IMG/VR virus record: IMGVR_UViG_3300038428_000825
Span: 34,884-98,883 of that record
Direction: 5' to 3' (one strand)
Length of the DNA stretch: 64,000 nucleotides
Source of the DNA: a virus
Shown here piece by piece: positions 1 to 6,923 of this stretch; the first letter of the stretch is position 1, and every line of letters begins with the position of its first letter. A model generated the notes under the pieces. That model did no database searches. It was not told the origin of the DNA and was given only the letters and a program-made list of their open reading frames with translations. Both the position numbers and the translations under genes were made by a program.

Positions 1-39
1 TTACAATCCGCCGGCCCACGTTGGACCAAACCGCCCTGA
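1..39 (+). CDS. possible 3' end of an upstream gene (partial)
   Basis: An open frame runs from the window edge to a TGA at 37-39 and encodes twelve residues ending WTKPP. It stops just before the strong ribosome binding site of the capsid gene. Phage capsid genes usually follow a decoration or protease/scaffold gene closely, so this may be the end of such a gene. Twelve codons cannot show what it is, and it may be non-coding leader. Confidence 0.22.
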   Translation, partial: LQSAGPRWTKPP

Positions 40-55
40 GGAGGGTATTTTCCAA

Positions 56-1381
56 ATGTCAAAGACCAAGGTCACTCCCGAACAATTCAAGGCAGAACTT
101 GAACTGCAGGATCGGTTTGCGACAATCTTCCGCACGAACGGGTGGGACCCGGTCGCCGATAAGAATGTCGACATCAACGATGCCCTGGACATCCAGAACG
201 CTGCCTTCATGATTCCGAAGGCGATGACGACCATCGTGCAGGAAGGGATCGAGCCGATGTTGATCGGCACCCACCTGCTTCAGAAGATCCAATACAAGCC
301 CGGCATGATGACCGTATTCCCGGCCGTCGAGCCTCTGCGTGCAGAGGAAACCGGTGACGGCATGGATCTGCCGATCTACAACATCAACATTGGTGGTGCG
401 CAGTCCTTCGGCGTGACCGTCAAGCGTCACGGCCTTCGCCTGAAGATCGCCAAGCGGTTCGTCGAGGAATCGGCCTATCCCTGGATCAACTTCTGGCTGC
501 GTCTGGCCGGCAATGCTCTCGCGCGTCACAAGGAAGAGTACATCTTCGACTTCATCACGAAGCTCGGCACGCTGGTCTTCGACAACGACCCGAACTCCCG
601 TCTGTCCAGTTCCACCTTGCAGCCGATCAAGGGCGTCACGACCGGCCGTAACTACAAGGGCGTGCTGAACGGCTCCATGACAGTGGACGACGTGTTCGAT
701 ATGTACGCGGCTGTGCTGCTCAACGGCTTCGTGCCCGACACGCTCCTGGTCCACCCGATGGCGTGGCTGATGTGGGTCAAGGATCCTGTCCTCCGTGAGT
801 TTGCCATCCAGGCAGGCGGCGGCAGCTTCTTCGCCAACTTCACCGGCAACCCTGCGGTGCTTGGCAACAAGTTCTACAACAACGGCGGACTCGGCATCGG
901 CCAAGGTCAGACCGGGCAGTACACCAACGGTCAGCTCACCGGCGGCGAAGTGTCGAAGGCGACTTCTGGCAACTATCAGAACATGACGTCGGCCCCGATC
1001 CTGCCGAACTACCTCGGCATTCCATTCCGTATCCTGGTCAGCCCGTTCGTGAACTTCGATCCCGAGCAGCGCACGACCGACATCATGATGTTCAACAGCC
1101 GCAACCTCGGCGCCCTGATCGTGGCTGAAGAGCCTCATGTCAAGAGCTGGGAAGACGGCCAGTACAACATCCAGAACATGTCGATCGAAGAGACCTACGG
1201 CTTCGGCATCCTCAACGAGGGTCAGGCCATCGCGGTCGCCCGCAACGTGAAGATCCGCCCGAACGAGTTCGTGATGCCCGCCCGCACCGTGTACAACCTG
1301 TCGGATTCGGACAGCACCTACACCGATCTGGGCACGGCGCCGATCTTCGATCCGGCCAACCCGCTCAACGTCAACGCCTAA
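56..1381 (+). CDS. major capsid protein (HK97-like fold)
   Basis: A 441-residue protein that probably forms the capsid shell. Seen: residues about 115-170 have the pattern of HK97-fold capsid proteins, a beta segment (SFGVTVKRHGLRLKIAKRF) leading into a long helix with many aromatic and charged residues (INFWLRLAGNALARHKEEY). The rest is Gly/Asn-rich with few charged runs, typical of shell proteins. The start is well supported by GAGGAGGG at 38-45 upstream of ATG 56. A GC-rich hairpin follows the stop, so this gene may be transcribed separately at high level. The family assignment is inference from pattern and position; no prohead protease or scaffold lies in view. A long antisense frame across this gene is a codon-bias shadow. 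Confidence 0.8.
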   Translation: MSKTKVTPEQFKAELELQDRFATIFRTNGWDPVADKNVDINDALDIQNAAFMIPKAMTTIVQEGIEPMLIGTHLLQKIQYKPGMMTVFPAVEPLRAEETGDGMDLPIYNINIGGAQSFGVTVKRHGLRLKIAKRFVEESAYPWINFWLRLAGNALARHKEEYIFDFITKLGTLVFDNDPNSRLSSSTLQPIKGVTTGRNYKGVLNGSMTVDDVFDMYAAVLLNGFVPDTLLVHPMAWLMWVKDPVLREFAIQAGGGSFFANFTGNPAVLGNKFYNNGGLGIGQGQTGQYTNGQLTGGEVSKATSGNYQNMTSAPILPNYLGIPFRILVSPFVNFDPEQRTTDIMMFNSRNLGALIVAEEPHVKSWEDGQYNIQNMSIEETYGFGILNEGQAIAVARNVKIRPNEFVMPARTVYNLSDSDSTYTDLGTAPIFDPANPLNVNA

Positions 1382-1404
1382 CCAACAGTCGGTTCTGTGC
1401 AACC

Positions 1405-1430
1405 GGGCGGCGGGCAACCGCCGCCCTTCG
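1405..1430 (+). terminator. hairpin terminator after the capsid gene
   Basis: A perfect 9-bp stem (GGGCGGCGG 1405-1413 with CCGCCGCCC 1418-1426) is closed by a GCAA tetraloop of the stable GNRA class and followed by TTCGTGT. The T tract is weak, so termination may be partial. This would leave capsid transcript in excess over downstream genes and protect its 3' end. Confidence 0.6.
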
Positions 1431-1528
1431 TGTAGTGACTTGCAACCGTTTCTCAGCGAGGCCCTATGTACACGAAATTCAATCGGCCTAGACACAAACA
1501 CCCACCCTATGTAACCAAGGAGGATTTC

Positions 1529-1756
1529 ATGGCAGCAATCGACGATCTTAACACGGCGGTCGCGGCGCTTCAGGCCGAGGATGTGCTGGTGCTGGCCGGA
1601 CTTGCCAGTCTTCAAGCACAGGTCACCACGCTCAACACGACCATTGCCAACTCGCCGAACGTGGACCCCACGATTGAGACCGCCGCGCAGGCGGTGCAGG
1701 CCGAGGTGGTCAAGTTCCAGGCCGCGCTTGCACCCGCCGTTCCCGCGGCCAGCTAA
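1529..1756 (+). CDS. small helical virion-type protein
   Basis: A 75-residue protein of unknown function, predicted almost all helical: an N-terminal heptad-like stretch (DDLNTAVAALQAED), then Ala/Val/Thr-rich helices and a Pro-Ala tail. Small Ala-rich coiled-coil proteins directly after the capsid gene are common in large phages, but I know of no assigned role. The frame can be opened at ATG 1466, but AAGGAGG at 1517-1523, six bases before ATG 1529, fixes the start. Confidence 0.7.
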   Translation: MAAIDDLNTAVAALQAEDVLVLAGLASLQAQVTTLNTTIANSPNVDPTIETAAQAVQAEVVKFQAALAPAVPAAS

Positions 1757-1808
1757 CCAAATCATGTCCAGGCGGAGGCCTTTAACTTCCGCCTGGCCAA
1801 CCCTGAGT

Positions 1809-1852
1809 CTTTGGTAGATCTCCGCCTTTACAGACACTCGGAAGTGGAGATC
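1809..1852 (+). promoter_or_regulatory. CTTTGGTAG element and hairpin over a ribosome binding site
   Basis: CTTTGGTAG at 1809-1817 is one of three intergenic copies (also 4689 and 18877). From its end, GATCTCC (1817-1823) pairs perfectly with GGAGATC (1846-1852). The second arm contains the Shine-Dalgarno GGAG of the next gene (ATG 1855), so folding would hide the ribosome binding site. Seen directly: motif and complementarity. Inferred: translational control of the 1855 gene. A 7-bp match could also be chance. Confidence 0.42.
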
Positions 1853-1854
1853 CT

Positions 1855-2475
1855 ATGTCCAGTCTGATCGTGATGCCCGGCAGCGAAGAGTTCAAGAAAA
1901 CGCTGGCCTCGATAGCAAAGGCGCCGAGCCGCCAGAAGCTTGTACAACCTGTCGACTTCGTAGGTCACACCTTGATGCTGAACACAGCCCTGGTCAAGAC
2001 CTTTCAGTGTGGCGGCTTCGTCCTGGGCCCGAACAGGCCGATCGGTATTGTGGACGAACAGTCTCAGCAGATTCCGATCCGCAAGGCATTGGAAGAGAAG
2101 AAGCTGATTGACGTCACCGGCAAGGACATGGCCACCAAAGGGTTCAAGGGAACCGGCGGCCAGACCTCGGCAATTACCGAAGAAGACACCGGCAAGAAGG
2201 TATTCGTCGGCCGCGATCGCCGCGGCAATCTCTACATCGCAACTCCCAGATCCAAGACCGAAGCCAAACGATTCGAGCGCGAGATCCGGACGACTGGCAC
2301 GCTCAAGAGCGTTGACTTCGAGACCGAGACCACAGGTCTCTGCGCCATTACCGAAGAGGTAGTGGAATCCAGCGAACAGCCTGTCAAGAAGCCCGCGAAG
2401 AAGTCTGCGAAGAAGGCCAAGAAGAATGTCCGCACCCGTCGTACTTCAGGCAACGCCGTCCGATCAAGAAACTGA
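1855..2475 (+). CDS. virion-type protein with lysine-rich tail
   Basis: A 206-residue protein of unknown function. Residues 1-160 are a mixed alpha/beta region without a recognised motif. The C-terminal third is very basic, with AKKSAK-type repeats like histone H1 or DNA-binding tails (about residues 178-206). Such a tail could contact DNA or the inner shell, but that is speculation. Start ATG 1855 has GGAG four to eight bases upstream, inside a possible hairpin. The gene overlaps the next (Ig-like) gene by 50 bases in a different frame, unusually long here, where neighbours overlap by one base or are spaced. This raises the possibility of a frameshift fusion. Confidence 0.7.
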   Translation: MSSLIVMPGSEEFKKTLASIAKAPSRQKLVQPVDFVGHTLMLNTALVKTFQCGGFVLGPNRPIGIVDEQSQQIPIRKALEEKKLIDVTGKDMATKGFKGTGGQTSAITEEDTGKKVFVGRDRRGNLYIATPRSKTEAKRFEREIRTTGTLKSVDFETETTGLCAITEEVVESSEQPVKKPAKKSAKKAKKNVRTRRTSGNAVRSRN

Positions 2476-3130
2476 TGTGGTTCTTGGCCAGGCGATCATC
2501 GTCGCTTTCGACCAGGCGCTCGACACCTCGACGCTGAACGATAGCACGTTCTCGTTGACGTTCCCCGCTCCAACTCAAGTTCTCACATCGGGCCAGCTCG
2601 TTGCTGGCGAGGCCGCTCCTTCAACATTCAATGTTGAAGGAGCCTGGTCGTTCGCAGATGACTCAACAGGTCGCACGATTGCGACCTTCACACCCACCAG
2701 ACACTTCCAGGAGAACTCGCTCTACACGGCGATGCTGCTGGGCGCTGATGCGTCCCTTTCGACCGAAGACGTGATGAACCCCGCCGGCGAATCAATGAAT
2801 GTCAGCTACCAGTGGACATTCACCACCGGCATTTTGAACCTGCTGACACCTCCACCTGTTTCTCCTCTTCTGGATGCATTTCCAGCCCTTCAGCTCGATC
2901 AGATCAAGGTCATTCCAAGACGGCGGATTGGCCAGGATTTGAGTCAGTCGTTCGACATTCTGTTTCCAGATGACATCGATCCGACCTCATTTTCGGTCGA
3001 GGACCTTTACATGAGCATCGAGCCTCTCCTCGGGGATCCTACTGTTTCTGTGCCGCAAGCTCTGCAGTATGCAGCCGTCATCACCGGTAACAAAATCCAG
3101 ATCACGGTCACAGGTTGGCCGTCAAGTTAG
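2426..3130 (+). CDS. Ig-like (Big_5/SbsA-type) domain structural protein
   Basis: A 234-residue protein whose first 110 residues match the bacterial Ig-like domain seen in SbsA and related surface proteins: a conserved opening (VLQATPSDQETDVVL), then an acidic loop (FDQALDTSTL), a strand ending in FTPTRHF and a closing FTTG strand. A second beta-rich domain follows. Ig-like domains on capsids and tails often aid weak attachment to cell or mucus surfaces. Placement next to the capsid genes suggests a head decoration. The ATG at 2426 lies within the preceding gene, and the frame is open back to about 2363, so expression by +1 frameshifting from that gene is possible. Confidence 0.7.
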   Translation: MSAPVVLQATPSDQETDVVLGQAIIVAFDQALDTSTLNDSTFSLTFPAPTQVLTSGQLVAGEAAPSTFNVEGAWSFADDSTGRTIATFTPTRHFQENSLYTAMLLGADASLSTEDVMNPAGESMNVSYQWTFTTGILNLLTPPPVSPLLDAFPALQLDQIKVIPRRRIGQDLSQSFDILFPDDIDPTSFSVEDLYMSIEPLLGDPTVSVPQALQYAAVITGNKIQITVTGWPSS

Positions 3131-3138
3131 GAAATGAC

Positions 3139-3591
3139 ATGTCACAACTTACACCGCACTTCGCAGACACTGAACCCGGACTGACTGTCCTGGCAGGCGC
3201 TGACTCGCACGTCATCGAGAACGTCACCTTCCTCTGCGAGAAGGTTCTCGAGCCCATCCACGACAAGTTCGGAGTTGTCCGCGTTCATGACAGCTACCGT
3301 GATCCTGGCCACAACGCCCAGGTCGGTGGCAAGACAGCTTCCTTTCACCTTTGCATCGGCGGGCACGCAGCGGTCGATGTCGATGCGCCCGCAGTCTCCA
3401 TGCAAGTTCTGTTCGACTGGCTGCGTCTCGAAAGCAAGCTTCCCTTCGACAAGGTCATCTTCGAGAAGAACAAGGCTGAAGTTCCAGCCTGCGTTCACAT
3501 TCAGATCGACCGCCTCAATCCACCCAGACGCCAGGCATTCATCGGCCACACCGGCGCCGCAACCGTGTACACCCCAGTGGAAGTCAAGTAG
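3139..3591 (+). CDS. M15-family peptidase (endolysin or virion peptidase)
   Basis: A 150-residue zinc peptidase of the D-Ala-D-Ala carboxypeptidase/L-Ala-D-Glu endopeptidase type, which would cut peptidoglycan stem peptides. Seen: the first zinc-binding block, SFHLCIGGHAAVDVD, matches the family SxHxxGxAxD pattern with a small insertion, and HIQI near the C terminus supplies the last histidine. VRVHDSYRDPGHN matches the upstream conserved Arg segment. ATG 3139 is preferred over the in-frame TTG 3115 because it has AGGA at 3128-3131 and does not overlap the previous gene. No signal peptide, so release would need a holin. The next two genes encode membrane proteins, suggesting a lysis cassette. 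Confidence 0.75.
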   Translation: MSQLTPHFADTEPGLTVLAGADSHVIENVTFLCEKVLEPIHDKFGVVRVHDSYRDPGHNAQVGGKTASFHLCIGGHAAVDVDAPAVSMQVLFDWLRLESKLPFDKVIFEKNKAEVPACVHIQIDRLNPPRRQAFIGHTGAATVYTPVEVK

Positions 3592-3600
3592 GAGACCTTC

Positions 3601-3834
3601 ATGGCATACAGGATCGATCTGACAACCCGGAACGCTTCCATTGCGATCGTTCTCGGGTTGGACGTTCTCTTCTTCGCCGCCGCGATCGGGGCTTCCGTTC
3701 AGCCTGCATTTGCAGACTTGAGCACGAAGCTCTGGGGCCTGTTTGCAGGCACCAATGGCGCGCTGATGCTCGCTCTGAACGCGAGCGGCGGCAACACCCC
3801 AACACCCCCAACACCAGCAGTGGCAGGCGCGTAA
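3601..3834 (+). CDS. small two-helix membrane protein, candidate holin
   Basis: A 77-residue protein with two hydrophobic segments (about residues 12-33 and 42-60), a short polar turn and a Pro/Thr-rich tail. Size and topology fit class II holins, which make holes in the inner membrane for the endolysin. It lies ten bases after the M15 peptidase, and its stop overlaps the start of the next gene (TAATG). Ribosome binding site GGAG at 3592-3595. The holin call is inference from topology and neighbours; a small virion membrane protein is an alternative. Confidence 0.6.
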   Translation: MAYRIDLTTRNASIAIVLGLDVLFFAAAIGASVQPAFADLSTKLWGLFAGTNGALMLALNASGGNTPTPPTPAVAGA

Positions 3835-4688
3835 TGAGACGCTTTCATCCTCGCTTTCAAGAACGAGCACTGAGATCCCGCCGGAAGTTCAAGCTTCCGG
3901 CGTGGTTCATGCCTTTTGTGAAGGTTGCCGTCTTCGCAGTTCCGTTTGCGTTCCTTTGTGTTTGTCTCGGTTTGGCCGGCCTCGAAGCTCGCAAGGCAAC
4001 CATTGGCCTGGAAGCCACTGACGAGGCGGCCAAGAACTTCATCGTTGACACCCAACAGCAGGTACATGTTGTGGGCAACAACACTAACCACCTTATTGTT
4101 GAGGCAGGTCTCACCGCGAAGGAAGCGCGCCTGGCCGCTACTTCCCAACGCCAGTTCTGGGATAACGAAGTTCCTGTCCTGGCTGCCCGCGCGAACGGAA
4201 CCTTTGACCGCACCGATGCGCTGCTTGCCTCCTTCCGCAAGACCTCAGACGGTCTCGACGCCGATCTGACCACCATTACGAACGACATTACTGACACGAC
4301 AACCACTCTCAAACCAGCCTTGGTCGCCACCGCCGCCGCCGCCACATCCGCATCGAACATGGCCCAGCAGGCCAGCAAGGATCTTGCCGATCCCAACATT
4401 CCTGCAACTCTGAAGAACATCAATGACGGTACTCATCAAATTGCTCTCACAGCTGGTTCCGTTGCTCACACTGCTGACAATCTGGATCACAAGGTCGACA
4501 AGATGCTTCACCCAGGATTCTGGGGAGCCGTCAAGGCCTACACCGTGTTCGGGGCCCAGCTCGCCACCGACGCAATCGAGATGCACTACTACCTGTCCTC
4601 AGTCGCCCCAGGTGCAACCGTCCAGACCGTCAAAGCAGCTGTCACGCACATCGCCAAACCCCTCACTCACCGGCCAGCAGCCAAGTAG
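3834..4688 (+). CDS. single-pass membrane protein with long coiled-coil ectodomain
   Basis: A 284-residue protein. It begins with a very basic segment (RRFHPRFQERALRSRRKFK), followed by one strong transmembrane helix (about residues 29-49), then some 200 residues of polar helix rich in Ala, Thr and Asp with heptad-like spacing, and a basic end. The positive-inside rule gives N-in, C-out topology. A membrane-anchored periplasmic coiled coil beside a peptidase and a candidate holin recalls an inner-membrane spanin, although it is longer than most. Other possibilities are a methyl-accepting-like or superinfection-exclusion membrane protein. ATG overlaps the previous stop, so translation is coupled. 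Confidence 0.65.
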   Translation: MRRFHPRFQERALRSRRKFKLPAWFMPFVKVAVFAVPFAFLCVCLGLAGLEARKATIGLEATDEAAKNFIVDTQQQVHVVGNNTNHLIVEAGLTAKEARLAATSQRQFWDNEVPVLAARANGTFDRTDALLASFRKTSDGLDADLTTITNDITDTTTTLKPALVATAAAATSASNMAQQASKDLADPNIPATLKNINDGTHQIALTAGSVAHTADNLDHKVDKMLHPGFWGAVKAYTVFGAQLATDAIEMHYYLSSVAPGATVQTVKAAVTHIAKPLTHRPAAK

Positions 4689-4697
4689 CTTTGGTAG
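4689..4697 (+). promoter_or_regulatory. CTTTGGTAG element, second copy
   Basis: The nine-base CTTTGGTAG starts right after the stop of the membrane protein gene and 52 bases before ATG 4741. The spacing is close to that of the first copy (46 bases to ATG 1855). TTGG here could pair with CCAA at 4707-4710. Function unknown; position suggests a regulatory or promoter role. Confidence 0.3.
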
Positions 4698-4740
4698 TTC
4701 GGGCCAACGCGCCACATTCACGATAGGAGATACACCCGTT

Positions 4741-5085
4741 ATGAGCATTTCATTCAAGTCCCTCGGACACGCCTTCGCCACCGCATTCAAATGGGTGGCC
4801 AACAATGCGCCGGCCGACATTGCCAAGATCGAAGCCACCAAGACCGTTGTGGATGAGGTTCTTCCCGAAGTCCCGACATACGGTGGGGTTGCAACCTCTC
4901 TGGCCGATCTCGGCTATGCCGCGTTGGGCGAGATTGCTTCGGTCATCACCACAGGCACTGCTGCCCAGAAGCAGTCGCTCTCGGACGCAGGTCTGGACAA
5001 CAGTGTGATCACCGCCATTGAAGCCGCCGTGAAGGGCTTCGGATCGATCGGCGGCTTCATCGCATCCCTCGTGTCCAAGAAGTAA
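4741..5085 (+). CDS. small amphipathic protein of unknown function
   Basis: A 114-residue protein, mainly helical, with alternating Ala/Gly-rich hydrophobic stretches (LADLGYAALGEIASVI and GFGSIGGFIASLV) and a basic SKK end. These segments are weakly hydrophobic and could be amphipathic or membrane-associated. The frame is open much further left over the preceding gene, but ATG 4741 has TAGGAG at 4724-4729 and clears that gene, so it is chosen. It ends the M15/membrane-protein cluster and is followed by a clear terminator, so it may belong to the same transcript. Confidence 0.65.
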   Translation: MSISFKSLGHAFATAFKWVANNAPADIAKIEATKTVVDEVLPEVPTYGGVATSLADLGYAALGEIASVITTGTAAQKQSLSDAGLDNSVITAIEAAVKGFGSIGGFIASLVSKK

Positions 5086-5092
5086 CGACAGG

Positions 5093-5105
5093 CCTAACAG
5101 TTAGG
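5093..5105. promoter_or_regulatory. CCTAACAGTTAGG palindrome
   Basis: A perfect palindrome of form CTAACNGTTAG. The core recurs at 9062-9072 and 53388-53398, each time in a gene gap and with a different central base. Constant arms with a free centre resemble an operator for a dimeric regulator. Here it lies between the 4741 gene and the terminator. Confidence 0.45.
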
Positions 5106-5136
5106 TGGATCGTGTGTAGTGATCTTCAACAAGCAG

Positions 5137-5165
5137 GAGGGCGGCTAATCCCGCCCTCTTGTTTC
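5137..5165 (+). terminator. rho-independent terminator
   Basis: GAGGGCGG (5137-5144) pairs with CCGCCCTC (5151-5158) around a six-base loop, followed by TTGTTTC. It closes the transcript of the M15/membrane-protein cluster before the HNH gene. Confidence 0.7.
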
Positions 5166-5190
5166 ATGTCCGGCCGGAGCCTTCAGGCAA

Positions 5191-5574
5191 ATGATGCCTG
5201 CATCAAATCCCCAAGAATCACGCAAGCAAAAGACAGGTCTTAGCCCCGCAGGCAGATACTGGCAATATCTCTATGCTGCGAAAAGGCGCAAGATCGAATG
5301 GGATTTGAGCAAAGACCAGGTCTATCTGTTGTTCGCAGGCACCTGTCACTACTGTGGCATCCAACCTTCTACCGTCTATAGACGCTCCGGTTGTACGCAG
5401 ACTTTCTTGTACAACGGGATTGATCGGATCGACAGCTCGAGAGGTTATCTCAGCGACAATGTGGTCTCATGCTGCAAGGCCTGTAACTTTGCCAAGAGCG
5501 AGATGACTACAGGCGAGTTTCGTACTTGGGTAAAACGTGTTGCAGACCACATGGCCTTACTTGGAGATGTGTAA
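5191..5574 (+). CDS. free-standing HNH endonuclease
   Basis: A 127-residue HNH nuclease. Seen: a zinc knuckle CHYC at residues 52-55, a second one CCKAC at 94-98, and the NGIDRID motif at 75-81 followed by the usual GYxxxNVVxCC stretch. This arrangement is typical of phage HNH proteins that act as homing endonucleases or nick DNA near packaging sites. It stands alone between a terminator and a neck-type gene; its stop directly abuts the next ATG. ATG at 5191 and 5194 are both possible starts; no strong ribosome binding site was seen. A homing role is inference; no split gene or intron was found beside it. Confidence 0.8.
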   Translation: MMPASNPQESRKQKTGLSPAGRYWQYLYAAKRRKIEWDLSKDQVYLLFAGTCHYCGIQPSTVYRRSGCTQTFLYNGIDRIDSSRGYLSDNVVSCCKACNFAKSEMTTGEFRTWVKRVADHMALLGDV

Positions 5575-6222
5575 ATGATCTACCCCGGAGATACACACCA
5601 AATCGTCTTCTCCCTTTCGCACGCAAATGGCACCACTCCTTCCGTGACCACGGCGCCCCTCGTTACGGTGATCAACCTGACGACAGGTGCGGCTGTTGTG
5701 ACCGCCGCGGCGATGACTCTGGTTGCCGGAACCTGCCTGGTCTACTCCTATGCGTGGAATACGGCCGGCATGCTGAATGGTGACTATCTGGCAGTTGTTT
5801 CCTACGCCGCAGACGGCAACACCGTCAACGGGCAGTACCTCGATCAGATCCGGCTGGGCGACACCAACATTCCCGGGCCGGTAGCCCTCAACGCTACCGT
5901 GGCGCTCAATGCCACCGTGGCCAAGGACGCGACCGTGGCTCATCTCACGGATCTGGCGACGATCAATCCCAATACATCGTCCGTCATCCTGGCCATTCAG
6001 GCCAAGACGGCCAACTTGCCGGCGATCCCCGCCGCCCAGTCCGATGTAACCGCGCTGGTTCAGTTTCTCACCGACATTCACGACACCGTTTTGGGCACCT
6101 GGATTGTCGACAAGACCCAGAATCCGAAAGTCATGTCGTTTCTGCGGCTCGACGGAAGCAATCTCGCCACCTTCACGGTGACCGAGGACGACAACTCCGC
6201 GGCGCGCACGGTCAGCGCATAA
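5575..6222 (+). CDS. virion protein with NATVA-type repeat linker
   Basis: A 215-residue protein. The first 95 residues are a beta-rich domain beginning with YPGDTHQI. Then comes a short repeated linker (ALNATVALNATVAKDATVA, residues 102-120), a helical segment, and a C-terminal beta domain ending TVTEDDNSAARTVSA. The repeat linker is common in phage structural proteins of this size, where it joins an anchoring domain to an exposed one. Its role is unknown; position suggests neck, head-tail connector or head fibre. The ATG directly follows the HNH stop (TAAATG), so translation is probably coupled. Confidence 0.65.
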   Translation: MIYPGDTHQIVFSLSHANGTTPSVTTAPLVTVINLTTGAAVVTAAAMTLVAGTCLVYSYAWNTAGMLNGDYLAVVSYAADGNTVNGQYLDQIRLGDTNIPGPVALNATVALNATVAKDATVAHLTDLATINPNTSSVILAIQAKTANLPAIPAAQSDVTALVQFLTDIHDTVLGTWIVDKTQNPKVMSFLRLDGSNLATFTVTEDDNSAARTVSA

Positions 6223-6230
6223 AGAAGCCA

Positions 6231-6247
6231 TCTTCCTATACTAGACA
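6231..6247 (+). promoter_or_regulatory. promoter-like motif TCTTCCTATACTAGACA (copy 1)
   Basis: TATACT at 6237-6242 resembles a -10 box and sits inside CTATACTAGA. The 17-base TCTTCCTATACTAGACA is identical to that at 8281-8297, and the ten-base core also occurs before the gene at 34817 (and nine bases of it before 58527). No good -35 box was seen, so a phage-specific sigma factor, activator or polymerase is possible. Confidence 0.6.
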
Positions 6248-6252
6248 CGACT

Positions 6253-6273
6253 GAGGGAGCGGTGTGCTCCCTC
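6253..6273 (+). other. leader hairpin
   Basis: GAGGGAGC (6253-6260) pairs perfectly with GCTCCCTC (6266-6273) around a GGTGT loop, just after the promoter-like motif and 26 bases before ATG 6299. It lacks a T tract. It would form at the 5' end of the transcript and could stabilise the mRNA. Confidence 0.5.
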
Positions 6274-6298
6274 CATCCTCCCTCTAGGACGTCCACCC

Positions 6299-6616
6299 AT
6301 GGCCCTTTCTCAAGCAGCTGAAACCGAGCTTTTGACCAAAGTTCGAGAGATTCACGCAGTCTTCATTGGTATCGAAGGCCAGCCCGGCAGGTTTCAGGAC
6401 CTGACAGCAACAGTACATGCACAAGGCAAGCGGCTTCGCGTGACCGAACGGTTTCAGTGGGTCTTGACCGGAGGCGGAATCGTTCTGGGCTTCATCGCCT
6501 ATCACTTCGAACACCTTCTGAATGCAGTGCTGGAGATCAAGAAGCTGGTCCCTGCAGTTCCCGCAGGCCAGGTCACGACCGGGTTCCTGCGTATTCCGGA
6601 GTTCTGGAGACTGTAA
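6299..6616 (+). CDS. small single-pass membrane protein
   Basis: A 105-residue protein: an N-terminal helix of about 50 residues with a coiled-coil look, then one hydrophobic helix (WVLTGGGIVLGFIAYHF, residues 54-70), then a short tail. This layout resembles XhlA-like lysis-accessory proteins or small holin partners, but also anonymous virion membrane proteins. It is the first gene after the promoter-like motif at 6231. Its stop overlaps the next start (TAATG). A lysis role is only a possibility. Confidence 0.6.
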   Translation: MALSQAAETELLTKVREIHAVFIGIEGQPGRFQDLTATVHAQGKRLRVTERFQWVLTGGGIVLGFIAYHFEHLLNAVLEIKKLVPAVPAGQVTTGFLRIPEFWRL

Positions 6617-6921
6617 TGAGCAGTGTTGGTAGCCCGCTTTCCTATACCATTCCTGCCAGCCAGGACTACGGCGCAAGCGGGGCGCTCAGACCCTCCTATC
6701 CCAACCTTCCAAGCTTCGTCCTCTACGCATTCCTCAGCTCAGACTGGTGTGTTGGCAACACCGACCCGGCCTATGCTCGAGGAGCCTACCAGTTGGATTC
6801 GACCGGAAACTGGCTTCTCAACCTGTTGCCGAATACCTACAATCTCGTGCTCATGAACGGGACCGGAACTGTGATTGTCTTCCAGTTCAACCTGGTGATC
6901 ACGCTGCCTGCGAGTTCCTAA
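6616..6921 (+). CDS. small beta-rich structural protein
   Basis: A 101-residue protein of unknown function with alternating polar and hydrophobic stretches, rich in Tyr, Ser and Asn, as in small neck or decoration proteins. No motif recognised. ATG 6616 overlaps the stop of the previous gene, which decides the start, although the frame is open further upstream. It is followed two bases later by the next ATG. Confidence 0.6.
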   Translation: MSSVGSPLSYTIPASQDYGASGALRPSYPNLPSFVLYAFLSSDWCVGNTDPAYARGAYQLDSTGNWLLNLLPNTYNLVLMNGTGTVIVFQFNLVITLPASS

Positions 6922-6923
6922 TC

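Noticed and set aside
59-1837. A 592-codon open frame on the minus strand across the capsid gene.
   Set aside because: It mirrors the codon-position bias of the capsid and neighbouring genes on the other strand, has no ribosome binding site, and gives a His/Arg/Val-rich protein without any recognised domain.
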